Shown piece after piece: positions 1-5,936 of a stretch of 64,000 nucleotides of DNA. The DNA is from Gaiellasilicea sp963811885. Its GTDB lineage: Bacteria > Actinomycetota > Thermoleophilia > Gaiellales > Gaiellaceae. The stretch covers positions 620,001-684,000 of the forward strand of contig CAWETB010000015.1 of NCBI GenBank assembly GCA_963811885.1. The letters run 5' to 3'. Under the pieces are notes generated by a model, which was given only the letters and a program-made list of their open reading frames with translations, searched no databases and was not told where the DNA came from. How positions within the stretch are numbered: the first letter of the stretch is position 1; each line of letters starts with the position of its first letter. Made by a program: the position numbers and the translations under genes.

Positions 1-408
1 TGCCGGGAACGTGCGCAGGTCGTAGCCGTCGCGTGGCAGCACCGCGTCGGGCGCCAGCTCGACGACGGCGACCTCGAACGTGAGCCGGCCGAAGATCCGG
101 CGCAGCGACTGGTAGAGCTCGTCGAGGCCGCGCGGCCCGTACAGCGTCAGCGGTAGCTCACGGCCGCGCAGCCCGAACGTCTTCAGCATTCCGGGCAGGC
201 CGAGGAAATGGTCGGCGTGGAAGTGGGTCAGGAAGATCTCCTGCAGGTCGATGAGGCCGAGATCGGAGCGCAGCAGCTGTCGCTGCGTCCCCTCGCCGCA
301 GTCGATCAGCAGCCGCTCCCCACCCCGGCGCACGAGCGTGGCCGAAGGACCGCGCCGCGCGGTCGGCATCGAGCCGGCGGTGCCAAGGAAGACGACGTCG
401 AGATCCAC
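1..408 (-). CDS. rnz: Ribonuclease Z, N-terminal part (cut by window start)
   Basis: tRNA 3'-end processing endonuclease of the metallo-beta-lactamase fold. The visible 136 residues begin VDLDVVFLGTAGSMPTARR and carry the zinc-binding signature HFHADH at about residues 65-70, preceded by LLIDCGEGTQRQLL, which is the RNase Z arrangement rather than a general hydrolase. The C-terminal half, with the remaining metal ligands, lies beyond the window. I chose the GTG at 408 because a TAGACT hexamer ends 6 nt upstream, the leaderless spacing seen at many genes here, and because the family normally starts just before the FLGT strand. Recognition is secure; the exact start is inferred. Confidence 0.9.
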   Translation of the reverse strand, partial: MDLDVVFLGTAGSMPTARRGPSATLVRRGGERLLIDCGEGTQRQLLRSDLGLIDLQEIFLTHFHADHFLGLPGMLKTFGLRGRELPLTLYGPRGLDELYQSLRRIFGRLTFEVAVVELAPDAVLPRDGYDLRTFPA

Positions 409-414
409 GCCGCC

Positions 415-420
415 AGTCTA
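415..420 (-). promoter_or_regulatory. Leaderless -10 element of rnz (TAGACT)
   Basis: TAGACT on the minus strand followed by GGCGGC and the GTG start of rnz. The 6-nt spacing places the transcript start at or next to the start codon. Confidence 0.45.
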
Positions 421-432
421 GGAGCGCGCCGA

Positions 433-669
433 CTACGGGAGTAGGAGCACCTGGCCGGGGACGATCGTCGCCCCGCTCAGGCCGTTTCGCTCCTTGATCT
501 CCCAGACGCCCTGGCGCGGGTCGTTGTACCCGCTCGCTGCGATCGACCAGAGCGTGTCGTACGGCTGCACGACGTAGTGCCGCTCCGGCCCTGACGCGTC
601 GGAGGATCGGGCGAACGCGGCCCAGAGGAAGATGCCGAGCGCCGCGAGAATGAGAAAGCGTCCGAACAT
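433..669 (-). CDS. SOS-regulated membrane-anchored LysM protein, YneA/DivS-like
   Basis: A 78-residue protein: a single membrane segment (FLILAALGIFLWAAFA, about residues 4-19) followed by one LysM domain (HYVVQPYDTLWSIA to IVPGQVLLLP) that would bind peptidoglycan outside the membrane. The same build, a short TM helix plus LysM, is found in YneA of Bacillus and related SOS cell-division inhibitors of Actinobacteria. Two perfect LexA boxes lie over the start, and a -35/-10 pair fits a near-leaderless ATG at 669. An in-frame GTG at 693 would give 86 residues but lies inside the distal box. The role as a DNA-damage division inhibitor is inferred from architecture plus operator; the LysM call itself is secure. 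Confidence 0.8.
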   Translation of the reverse strand: MFGRFLILAALGIFLWAAFARSSDASGPERHYVVQPYDTLWSIAASGYNDPRQGVWEIKERNGLSGATIVPGQVLLLP

Positions 670-700
670 GTGTTCGCCATGATGCACGAACACCTGTTCG
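663..700 (-). promoter_or_regulatory. Two LexA (SOS) boxes
   Basis: CGAACATGTGTTCG at 663-676 and CGAACACCTGTTCG at 687-700 both match the Gram-positive/actinobacterial LexA consensus CGAAC-N4-GTTCG exactly. Their starts are 24 bp apart. The first covers the ATG of the LysM gene; the second lies in the -35/-10 spacer, so LexA bound here would block transcription. Confidence 0.85.
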
Positions 701-707
701 CTGTCAA
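679..707 (-). promoter_or_regulatory. Promoter of the LysM gene
   Basis: On the minus strand TTGACA (707-702), a 17-nt spacer that contains a whole LexA box, then CATCAT (684-679). The ATG at 669 is 10 nt past the -10, so the mRNA has almost no leader. The -35 is a perfect consensus and overlaps the stop codon of the upstream small gene. Confidence 0.65.
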
Positions 708-880
708 GTCGAGTCGCGGCGGGCTGCTCGGCGGGCTCTCAGGATCGCGACGAGCACGACGAGCGTGAGCGCAAGGGCGACGACGGACAGGCCGATGGAG
801 ACGCCGTCGTGGGGCACGAGCCACGCGGCGAGCAGCAACGGCACGATCACGAGCGCAGCCTTGCGGTGATCTGTGAGCAC
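704..880 (-). CDS. Small two-helix membrane protein
   Basis: A 58-residue ORF (GTG at 880) with two hydrophobic stretches, AALVIVPLLLAAWLV and IGLSVVALALTLVVLVAIL, and a basic tail RARRAARRD, so both ends should face the cytoplasm. It begins 9 nt after the dgcN stop and its TGA stop lies inside the TTGACA -35 of the LysM gene. No family is recognised. Position suggests read-through from the dgcA-dgcN operon, or service as a spacer gene upstream of the SOS promoter. It is likely but not certainly translated. Confidence 0.55.
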   Translation of the reverse strand: MLTDHRKAALVIVPLLLAAWLVPHDGVSIGLSVVALALTLVVLVAILRARRAARRDST

Positions 881-889
881 GCTTCGACT

Positions 890-1918
890 CTAGAGCGATG
901 CAAGGACAGCGTCGAGGAGCCGGTCGGCGCCGAAGCGCACCGGATCGTCGGCAGTGACGCCGGTCTCCGCCTCCGCTCTCGCCATCGCGGCGCGCGCAGC
1001 GTCCTCGGAGAGGTCGCGCGTGTTCAGCGCGATCGCCGCCACGCGGGCCTTGCGAGCCGGAAGCGAGATCCACTCGTGCAGCTCGACGAGCTCGGGCAGC
1101 GGCAGCAGCGGGTGGCCCGGATAGCCCTCCACCTCGGTCGTGCCCGCCTGGTGGCAGAGGACGAAGGCGTGCGGCGCCGAGCCGTGGATGAGGCCGAGCG
1201 TCACCCCCGAGTAGGCGGGATGGGTGACCGCGCCCTGGCCCTCGACGAAGAGCAGCTCACCGCCGCGCTCGTGCCCCTCGACGACGAGCCGCTCGGCCGC
1301 GCCGGCGATGAAATCCGAGACGACGGCGTCGACGGCGATCCCCCAGCCGGCGATCGCGATCCCCGTCTGCCCGGTCGGGACGAAGCGAGACGCGAGCCCG
1401 CGCGCTCTCGCGGCGCGGTCGAGCTCGAGCGAGACCGTCATCTTCCCGATCGCGCAGTCGGAGCCGACGGTGAGGACGTTCCTCGTCGGCTGCTCGAGGT
1501 TGGCGCCCGTGGGCACGTTCAGGTCCGCGGGCGGGCGGCGCAGGTCGCGGAGCTCGACGCCGTGGCGCGCTGCCAGCGGGCTCAGCTCCTCGTCGTCGCG
1601 CAGGAACTCGTGCAGGCCGTTCTCGACGTTGAGGCCGCTCGAGACGGCCGTCCGCAACAGCTCGCGCCACGCGGGCGGGAAGCGCCCGCCTGCCGTGGCG
1701 ACGCCGACGAGCGCCGTCGTCGGCTCGTAGCCGAGCGCCTCCTCGATCGAGCCGACGATCGGGACGCCGTCCTGGGTCTCCCCCGCCCTGGTCGAGTCGA
1801 GGATCGCGACGACCGGTCGCTCGCCGTAGGCGAGGACGCCGCGCGCGGTCTTGCCGTAGTGCGGGTCGCCCGAGAACCCCTCCGCGAGGATGAGCAGCCG
1901 CTCAGGCGCGCTCGACAC
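890..1918 (-). CDS. dgcN: DUF1611 protein, probable D-glutamate N-acetyltransferase DgcN
   Basis: A 342-residue DUF1611 protein with an N-terminal Rossmann-like domain (RLLILAEGFSGDPHYGKTARG) and a C-terminal P-loop-like domain (VGSDCAIGKMTVSLEL, then TGQTGIAIAGWGIAVDAVVSDF). In marine bacteria and haloarchaea DUF1611 (DgcN) acetylates D-glutamate and its partner DgcA, an enolase-superfamily racemase, epimerises the product. Here the gene directly follows an enolase-superfamily epimerase and overlaps it by 17 bp, which supports the same two-step pathway. Start is GTG at 1918 (SSAPERLLI). Substrate is inferred from the pairing; family membership is clear. Confidence 0.7.
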   Translation of the reverse strand: MSSAPERLLILAEGFSGDPHYGKTARGVLAYGERPVVAILDSTRAGETQDGVPIVGSIEEALGYEPTTALVGVATAGGRFPPAWRELLRTAVSSGLNVENGLHEFLRDDEELSPLAARHGVELRDLRRPPADLNVPTGANLEQPTRNVLTVGSDCAIGKMTVSLELDRAARARGLASRFVPTGQTGIAIAGWGIAVDAVVSDFIAGAAERLVVEGHERGGELLFVEGQGAVTHPAYSGVTLGLIHGSAPHAFVLCHQAGTTEVEGYPGHPLLPLPELVELHEWISLPARKARVAAIALNTRDLSEDAARAAMARAEAETGVTADDPVRFGADRLLDAVLASL

Positions 1919-2907
1919 CGAGCCCCGGTCGCTCGGACGGCACCTGCACGCCGTCGGTGAAGGCGACGCCCGGCCAGGGGTCGTCGGCGATCAGGAGGTT
2001 CCCGTCGAGGTCGACGTGGTCGCAGAGCGGCGCGACGACGCAGCCCGCCGCGATCCCCAGCCCCGACTCGATCATGCAGCCGACCATGACCCCGAGGCCG
2101 AGCGCGCGGGCGGCGTGCGCCATCCGGATCGCCTCGCGGATCCCGCCCGACTTCGCCAGCTTGATGTTGATCCCGTGCGCGATCTCGGCGCAGGCGGCGA
2201 CGCTGTCGAGCCGGTGGCAGTCCTCGTCGACGTAGATCGGGATCGGCGAGCGCTCCTTCAACGTCCGCCCGCCCTCGTCGCCGGCGCGGAGCGGCTGCTC
2301 GCAGTACTGGACCCCGAGCTCCTGCAGCTGCGGCAGCGCGTCGAGCGCCTCCTCGAGCGACCACCACTCGTTGACGTCGACCTGGAGCGGCAGCTCGGTG
2401 ACTCCGTCGGACGGCGCGGACACGATCGACGTCGAGGCCGTCGCCGCCGCCGAGCTTGAGCTTCAGCCGCCGGAAGCGCGGGGCCGCCTTCTCCGCCCGC
2501 CGCGCCATGTCGTCGGGATCTCCGAGCCAGACCGTCCACGACGTCGGCGGGCCTGTCCGCGGCAGGCCGAGCAGCTTCCAGACGGGGACGCCGAGCAGCT
2601 TGGCCTGCAGGTCGTGGAGGGCGCCGTCGAGCGCGGCCCGGGCCGCGTTCTCGCCCGGCGGCAGCCGCGCCTCGATCTGCTCGAGCGCGAACGGGTCGTC
2701 GCCGAGATCGGCGGACGCAGCCTCGAGATACGCGAGTGCGGACTGGCCGGACTCGTCGTAGCGCTCGATCGGCGCCCCCTCGCCGCAGCCGGTGACGCCG
2801 TCGTGGCTCAGCTCCACCTGGACGACGTCGTCCTCGTCGCTCGACTCGCGCGAGATCACGAACGTTTCGGCGAGGCGCAGGGTGACGATCCGGGCGGTCA
2901 GCTCCAC
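1902..2907 (-). CDS. dgcA: Enolase-superfamily dipeptide epimerase / N-acetyl-D-Glu racemase (one frame break)
   Basis: Muconate-cycloisomerase-type barrel enzyme. The N-terminal capping domain runs from VELTARIVTLRLAETF; barrel residues include KLKLGGG (catalytic Lys region), VDVNEW and YCEQPL (metal ligands D and E), IYVDED (third ligand) and INIKLAKSGG (second catalytic Lys). The frame breaks near 2410 at RAVR|DGVTELP; restoring CCGCGAC from CCGAC joins the two halves exactly, so the break is probably a 2-base loss, not a lesion. Start is GTG at 2907, 7 nt after a TAGGGT hexamer. Overlap with dgcN implies coupled translation. Dipeptide (L-Ala-D/L-Glu) epimerase is the alternative function. 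Confidence 0.75.
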
Positions 2908-2914
2908 CGGCGCA

Positions 2915-2920
2915 ACCCTA
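2915..2920 (-). promoter_or_regulatory. Leaderless -10 of the dgcA-dgcN operon (TAGGGT)
   Basis: TAGGGT, 7 nt, then the GTG start of dgcA on the minus strand. Confidence 0.4.
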
Positions 2921-2931
2921 ACGGCAGCGGT

Positions 2932-2988
2932 TTGCAGAAATGTTTTGCACCACATAACCTCTGCACCGCTTTACGACACAAGGGGGAG
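2932..2988 (+). promoter_or_regulatory. Promoter and strong ribosome site of the metalloprotease
   Basis: TTGCAG (2932-2937), 17 nt, TAACCT (2955-2960), then AGGGGGAG at 2981-2988, 3 nt before the ATG at 2992. Unlike most neighbours this gene has a leader and a strong Shine-Dalgarno sequence. Confidence 0.45.
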
Positions 2989-2991
2989 CAC

Positions 2992-3939
2992 ATGAAGCGA
3001 TTGATCGTCCTCGCGACCGGGCTGCTGGCGGCGCTCGCCGTCACGGTGGCACCGGCGTCGGCCGCTCAGGCGCCGGCGGCGAACTCCGGCGTCTGCTCCG
3101 GCTGGGAGGCCGCCGGCGCAGCCGCGTTCGACAGCCTCGGCGCTCTGACCGCGACGGGCAGCTCGGCCCGCACGGCCGGGAACGTGCCGAAGGAGCCGAG
3201 CCTGTCCGCGACCTACGAGGCACTGCCGGACAGCGCCAAGGGCAAGGCCCGGGCTGGGTTCCGCGCGAGCGTGCCCGTCTGGATCCACGTGATCAGCGAC
3301 GGCGCCACGGGCAACGTCCCGCAGAGCGTCATCGACGAGCAGATGTCGGTCTTCAACCTCGCCTTCGCCGGCTTCTACGGCGGCGCGGCCTCCGGCTTCT
3401 CGTTCACGCTCGCCGGCGTCACGCGCACCGACAACGCGGCCTGGTACAACGCCCGCATCAACAGCAATCCCGAGCGGGAGATGAAGAAGACGCTGCACCG
3501 CGGCGGCTTCGACACGCTCAACGTCTACACGAACCTCGCCGGCGGCTACCTCGGCTACGCGTACCTCCCCGGCCTGCCGGACTCGCACCTCTGGCAGGAC
3601 GGGATCGTGCTCAACTGGGAGTCGATGCCGGACGCGTCGCCGACGTACGAGGGCCGCTTCGACCTCGGCCTCACGCTCGTGCACGAGGCCGGCCACTGGT
3701 TCAACCTCGAGCACACGTTCTTCGGCGCCTGCAACGCCAAGGGCGATTTCGTCGACGACACGCCGCCGATGCGCGAGCCGACGTCCGGTTGCCCCGAGGG
3801 CAAGGACACCTGCCGCGAGCCGGGGCTCGACCCGATTCACAACTACATGGACTACTCGGACGACCCTTGTTACAACCAGTTCACGACGGGTCAGGTCGGC
3901 CGGATGCAGGACGGCTGGATCTTCGACCGGGCTTCGTAA
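2992..3939 (+). CDS. Secreted zinc metalloprotease, M43 (pappalysin-like)
   Basis: 315 residues with a Sec signal peptide (MKRLIVLATGLLAALAVTVAPASA, cleavage after ASA). The catalytic segment HEAGHWFNLEH at about residue 226 gives three His zinc ligands (HExxHxxxxxH), and NYMDYSDD near the end supplies the Met-turn. M43 enzymes usually have Gly where this one has Asn (HxxG versus HWFN). Paired Cys near the active site are typical for the family. ATG at 2992 is fixed by the AGGGGGAG ribosome site. It probably degrades extracellular protein. A two-hairpin repeat follows the stop. Confidence 0.85.
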   Translation: MKRLIVLATGLLAALAVTVAPASAAQAPAANSGVCSGWEAAGAAAFDSLGALTATGSSARTAGNVPKEPSLSATYEALPDSAKGKARAGFRASVPVWIHVISDGATGNVPQSVIDEQMSVFNLAFAGFYGGAASGFSFTLAGVTRTDNAAWYNARINSNPEREMKKTLHRGGFDTLNVYTNLAGGYLGYAYLPGLPDSHLWQDGIVLNWESMPDASPTYEGRFDLGLTLVHEAGHWFNLEHTFFGACNAKGDFVDDTPPMREPTSGCPEGKDTCREPGLDPIHNYMDYSDDPCYNQFTTGQVGRMQDGWIFDRAS

Positions 3940-3956
3940 GCGACCGCTCGAGCGCG

Positions 3957-4021
3957 GCGGCCGCGAAGCGGCTCTTCAGGGATTTGCGCGACCGGGCATC
4001 TGCTTCTGCAGATGCCCGGTC
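3957..4021 (-). repeat. Two-hairpin repeat, copy A
   Basis: Read on the minus strand: perfect 14-bp stem GACCGGGCATCTGC with tetraloop AGAA (4021-3990), linker GCGCAAATCCCTGAAGA, then hairpin GCCGC-TTC-GCGGC (3972-3960). It begins just after the metalloprotease stop and could end its transcript. The linker matches copies B and C; the stem differs in sequence but stays fully paired. Confidence 0.7.
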
Positions 4022-4070
4022 ATGCGAGGGCGAATCGCTTCGGCCGTCCCCGCTACACTCGTTTCTCCCC

Positions 4071-4143
4071 GCGCCCGTAGCTCAGGGGATAGAGCGTTCG
4101 CCTCCGGAGCGAAAGGTCGCACGTTCGAATCGTGCCGGGCGCA
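4071..4143 (+). tRNA. tRNA-Arg (anticodon CCG)
   Basis: Complete 73-nt cloverleaf: acceptor GCGCCCG/CGGGCGC, D arm GCTC/GAGC, anticodon stem TTCGC/GCGAA around loop CTCCGGA (anticodon CCG at 4104-4106, reading CGG), T arm GCACG/CGTGC with TTCGAAT loop, discriminator A. The terminal CCA is not encoded. It is flanked by inverted copies A and B of the repeat. Confidence 0.95.
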
Positions 4144-4160
4144 TGCTCTTCCGTCGCATG

Positions 4161-4228
4161 CTTCGGCAGCTGCGGGAGCAGCTGCCGCAGCGCGCAGACC
4201 CCTGAAGAAGGCCGCTTCGCGGCCTTGG
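4161..4228 (+). repeat. Two-hairpin repeat, copy B
   Basis: Plus strand: palindrome CGGCAGCTGC (4164-4173), loop GGGA, GCAGCTGCCG (4178-4187), linker CGCGCAGACCCCTGAAG, then hairpin AAGGCCGC-TTC-GCGGCCTT (4208-4226). Same layout as copies A and C. It lies in the 3' flank of tRNA-Arg. Confidence 0.7.
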
Positions 4229-4247
4229 GCGACTTCCTCTGGCGCCC

Positions 4248-4276
4248 TTTGCAGTCCGCGAAGAACGTTGTAGGTT
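4248..4276 (+). promoter_or_regulatory. Promoter of the DUF2269 pair
   Basis: TTTGCA (4248-4253), 17-nt spacer, TAGGTT (4271-4276), then 9 nt to the GTG at 4286 with no ribosome site, hence probably leaderless. Confidence 0.5.
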
Positions 4277-4285
4277 CTCCACGCG

Positions 4286-4702
4286 GTGGATCTCTACGAC
4301 TGGCTCCTCTTCCTGCACGTCCTCAGTGCGTTCTTCGCCGTCGGCGCGCTGGCGGCGCTCTGGGGGCTGATCCTCGGCACGCGCGGCACAGCGCCGATGC
4401 TCGACCAGCGATCCGCCATGACCTACGGCCGCACCGCCGGGATCCTCGTCGGCGTCGGGATGATGGGCGCGATCATCTTCGGGGTCTGGCTCGCGATCCA
4501 CGAGGAGGCCTACCAGGTCTGGGACGGCTGGATCCTCGCGTCGCTCGTGCTGTGGGCGATCGGCGGCTGGGCCGGCGGCCAGGCGGGCAGGGCGTTCGAG
4601 AGCGGGCCGGGTGGCCGCGCCGCCGGAATCCGCTTCCAGACGATCAACAGCGTCGCCGTGGTGATCATCCTCGTGCTCATGATCTGGAAGCCGGGTGCCT
4701 GA
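4286..4702 (+). CDS. DUF2269-like integral membrane protein 1
   Basis: 138 residues, four hydrophobic helices (LLFLHVLSAFFAVGALAALWG, AGILVGVGMMGAIIFGVWLAI, WILASLVLWAIGGWAGG, SVAVVIILVLMIW). The N-terminal FLHVLSAFFAVG motif with its membrane His is shared with the next gene and with DUF2269/DUF2214-like families. No biochemical role is known. GTG at 4286 is 9 nt from a TAGGTT hexamer. The downstream gene starts within 2 nt of its stop, so the two are translationally coupled and likely form a paired membrane complex. Confidence 0.7.
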   Translation: MDLYDWLLFLHVLSAFFAVGALAALWGLILGTRGTAPMLDQRSAMTYGRTAGILVGVGMMGAIIFGVWLAIHEEAYQVWDGWILASLVLWAIGGWAGGQAGRAFESGPGGRAAGIRFQTINSVAVVIILVLMIWKPGA

Positions 4703-4703
4703 G

Positions 4704-5171
4704 ATGCTGATCGCCGCGATCCGTCCCGACTCGGTCAACCTCCCGCTGTTCCTGCACGTGCTCGGCGCGATGCTGCTCGTGGGGACCCTGATCGGCGTCG
4801 CTCTCGCGACCGTCCTCGGCTGGCGCTCGCAGGACAACGCGCAGGGGCTGGCGCGCTTCAGCCTGAAGATGCTTCTGCTCGGCGTCCTGCCGGCCTACAT
4901 CCTGATGCGGATCGGCGCGCAGTGGACGGAGTCGGAGCAGAACTACCCGGACGACTTCGACCCGGCCTGGATCGGCGTCGGCTACATCACGGCCGATGCC
5001 GGCGCACTGCTGATCCTGATCTCGCTGATCCTCGGCGCGTTCGGGCTGCGCAAGCTCCGGGACGGCTCGAGCGGAGGCGTGCGCTTCGCGCGGATCGTCG
5101 GCGTCATCTGCATCGTCCTCCTCGCCGCATACCTCGTCGCCATCTGGGCGATGACGACGAAGCCGATCTAG
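4704..5171 (+). CDS. DUF2269-like integral membrane protein 2
   Basis: 155 residues, four predicted membrane helices, with the same opening motif LPLFLHVLGAMLLVGTLIG as its upstream neighbour, so the pair probably arose by duplication. A loop carrying WTESEQNYPDDFDPAW lies between helices 2 and 3. ATG at 4704 sits 1 nt after the previous stop; a GTG at 4695 overlapping that stop is the alternative start. The stop TAG shares the tetramer CTAG with the convergent queF stop. Function unknown. Confidence 0.65.
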   Translation: MLIAAIRPDSVNLPLFLHVLGAMLLVGTLIGVALATVLGWRSQDNAQGLARFSLKMLLLGVLPAYILMRIGAQWTESEQNYPDDFDPAWIGVGYITADAGALLILISLILGAFGLRKLRDGSSGGVRFARIVGVICIVLLAAYLVAIWAMTTKPI

Positions 5172-5551
5172 GTCGACGCGGTGATCGTGATCCCGCCGCG
5201 CGCCTTCTGGGTCAGCGCGACGGTGACCTTCTCGGCGGGAAGCTCGAGCGCGGCGGCGACGTCGTCGCGGATCTTCACCGCCAGCGCCTCGCAGAAGACG
5301 CCCTCGTTCCGGTAGGTCGCGAGGTAGAGCTTCAGCGACTTCGACTCGAGGCAGAGCGCCTCCGGCCGGTACTCGATCGCCGCGGTGTAGAAGTCGGGCT
5401 GACCCGTGATCGGGCAGACCGCGACGAGCTCGTCGCTCGTCATCGAGACGGTCGCGATGCCGGGGCTCGGGAAGGTCTCCAGGCCCGCGTAATGCTCGGA
5501 TCCGGCGTGCCCGAGCGCGACGAACTCGGTCTCGCGCCTCGTCTCAGTCAT
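5168..5551 (-). CDS. queF: NADPH-dependent 7-cyano-7-deazaguanine (preQ0) reductase
   Basis: Reduces preQ0 to preQ1 in queuosine tRNA modification, in the cytoplasm. The 127-residue protein has the short type I QueF layout: catalytic Cys in VCPITGQPDF (about residue 46) with the conserved Asp seven residues later, the family motif ESKSLKLYL, and ARGGITI near the end. No other queuosine gene is in the window. ATG at 5551 lies 7 nt after TAGACT, within a 19-bp spacer shared with the divergent gene. Length matches the unimodular family. Confidence 0.93.
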   Translation of the reverse strand: MTETRRETEFVALGHAGSEHYAGLETFPSPGIATVSMTSDELVAVCPITGQPDFYTAAIEYRPEALCLESKSLKLYLATYRNEGVFCEALAVKIRDDVAAALELPAEKVTVALTQKARGGITITAST

Positions 5552-5557
5552 CCCTCG

Positions 5558-5564
5558 TAGTCTA
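5558..5564. promoter_or_regulatory. Symmetric bidirectional -10 (TAGTCTA)
   Basis: Only 19 bp separate the two divergent ATGs. Plus strand reads TAGTCT (5558-5563) plus 7 nt to ATG 5571; minus strand reads TAGACT (5564-5559) plus 7 nt to ATG 5551. The heptamer is exactly centred and both mRNAs would be leaderless. Confidence 0.7.
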
Positions 5565-5570
5565 GGCGCG

Positions 5571-5936
5571 ATGCGCGTCTATCTCGCCGGGCCGCCCTTC
5601 GCGGACGAGTACCGCCGCCGCGCGGACGCCCTCGTGCGGGCGGCAGGCTGGGAGCCGGTCGACCCGATGCGCCGGGACTTCCGCGGCGCCACCGAGGGGC
5701 ACGAGCGGGAGATCGTCGAGGGCGACCTCGCCGACATCGACTCCTGCGACGCGGTGCTGGCGGCGTTCACCGCGCCGGACGAGGGGACGGCGATGGAGGC
5801 GTGGTACGCCCACGGGGCCGGCACGCGCGTCGTCGCGTACACGGGCGGGACGCCGGTCCATCCCTGGACGCGGTTCGTCGCCGCCGCGGTCTGCGCCGAC
5901 CTCGAGGACGCGGTCGCCGCGCTCAGGCCGGAATGA
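5571..5936 (+). CDS. Nucleoside 2-deoxyribosyltransferase-like protein
   Basis: 121 residues starting MRVYLAGPPFADEYRRRADAL, the characteristic LAGPxF opening of the nucleoside 2-deoxyribosyltransferase fold. EGDLADIDSCDAVLAAF supplies the DxxxxxxxD/DSCDxVLA motif, and DEGTAMEAWYAHGAGTRVVAY contains the Glu nucleophile region (GTxxE). It would exchange or hydrolyse bases on deoxynucleosides or nucleotides; substrate cannot be told. ATG at 5571 is 7 nt from a -10. Its 3' end overlaps the convergent aminotransferase by 14 bp. Confidence 0.8.
   Translation: MRVYLAGPPFADEYRRRADALVRAAGWEPVDPMRRDFRGATEGHEREIVEGDLADIDSCDAVLAAFTAPDEGTAMEAWYAHGAGTRVVAYTGGTPVHPWTRFVAAAVCADLEDAVAALRPE

Noticed and set aside
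809..1960. Long antisense frames opposite real genes (also at 2371, 12757, 19960, 36352, 55810)
   Set aside because: Expected shadow frames in high-GC DNA; composition is Arg/Ala/Asp-skewed and none has a family motif.
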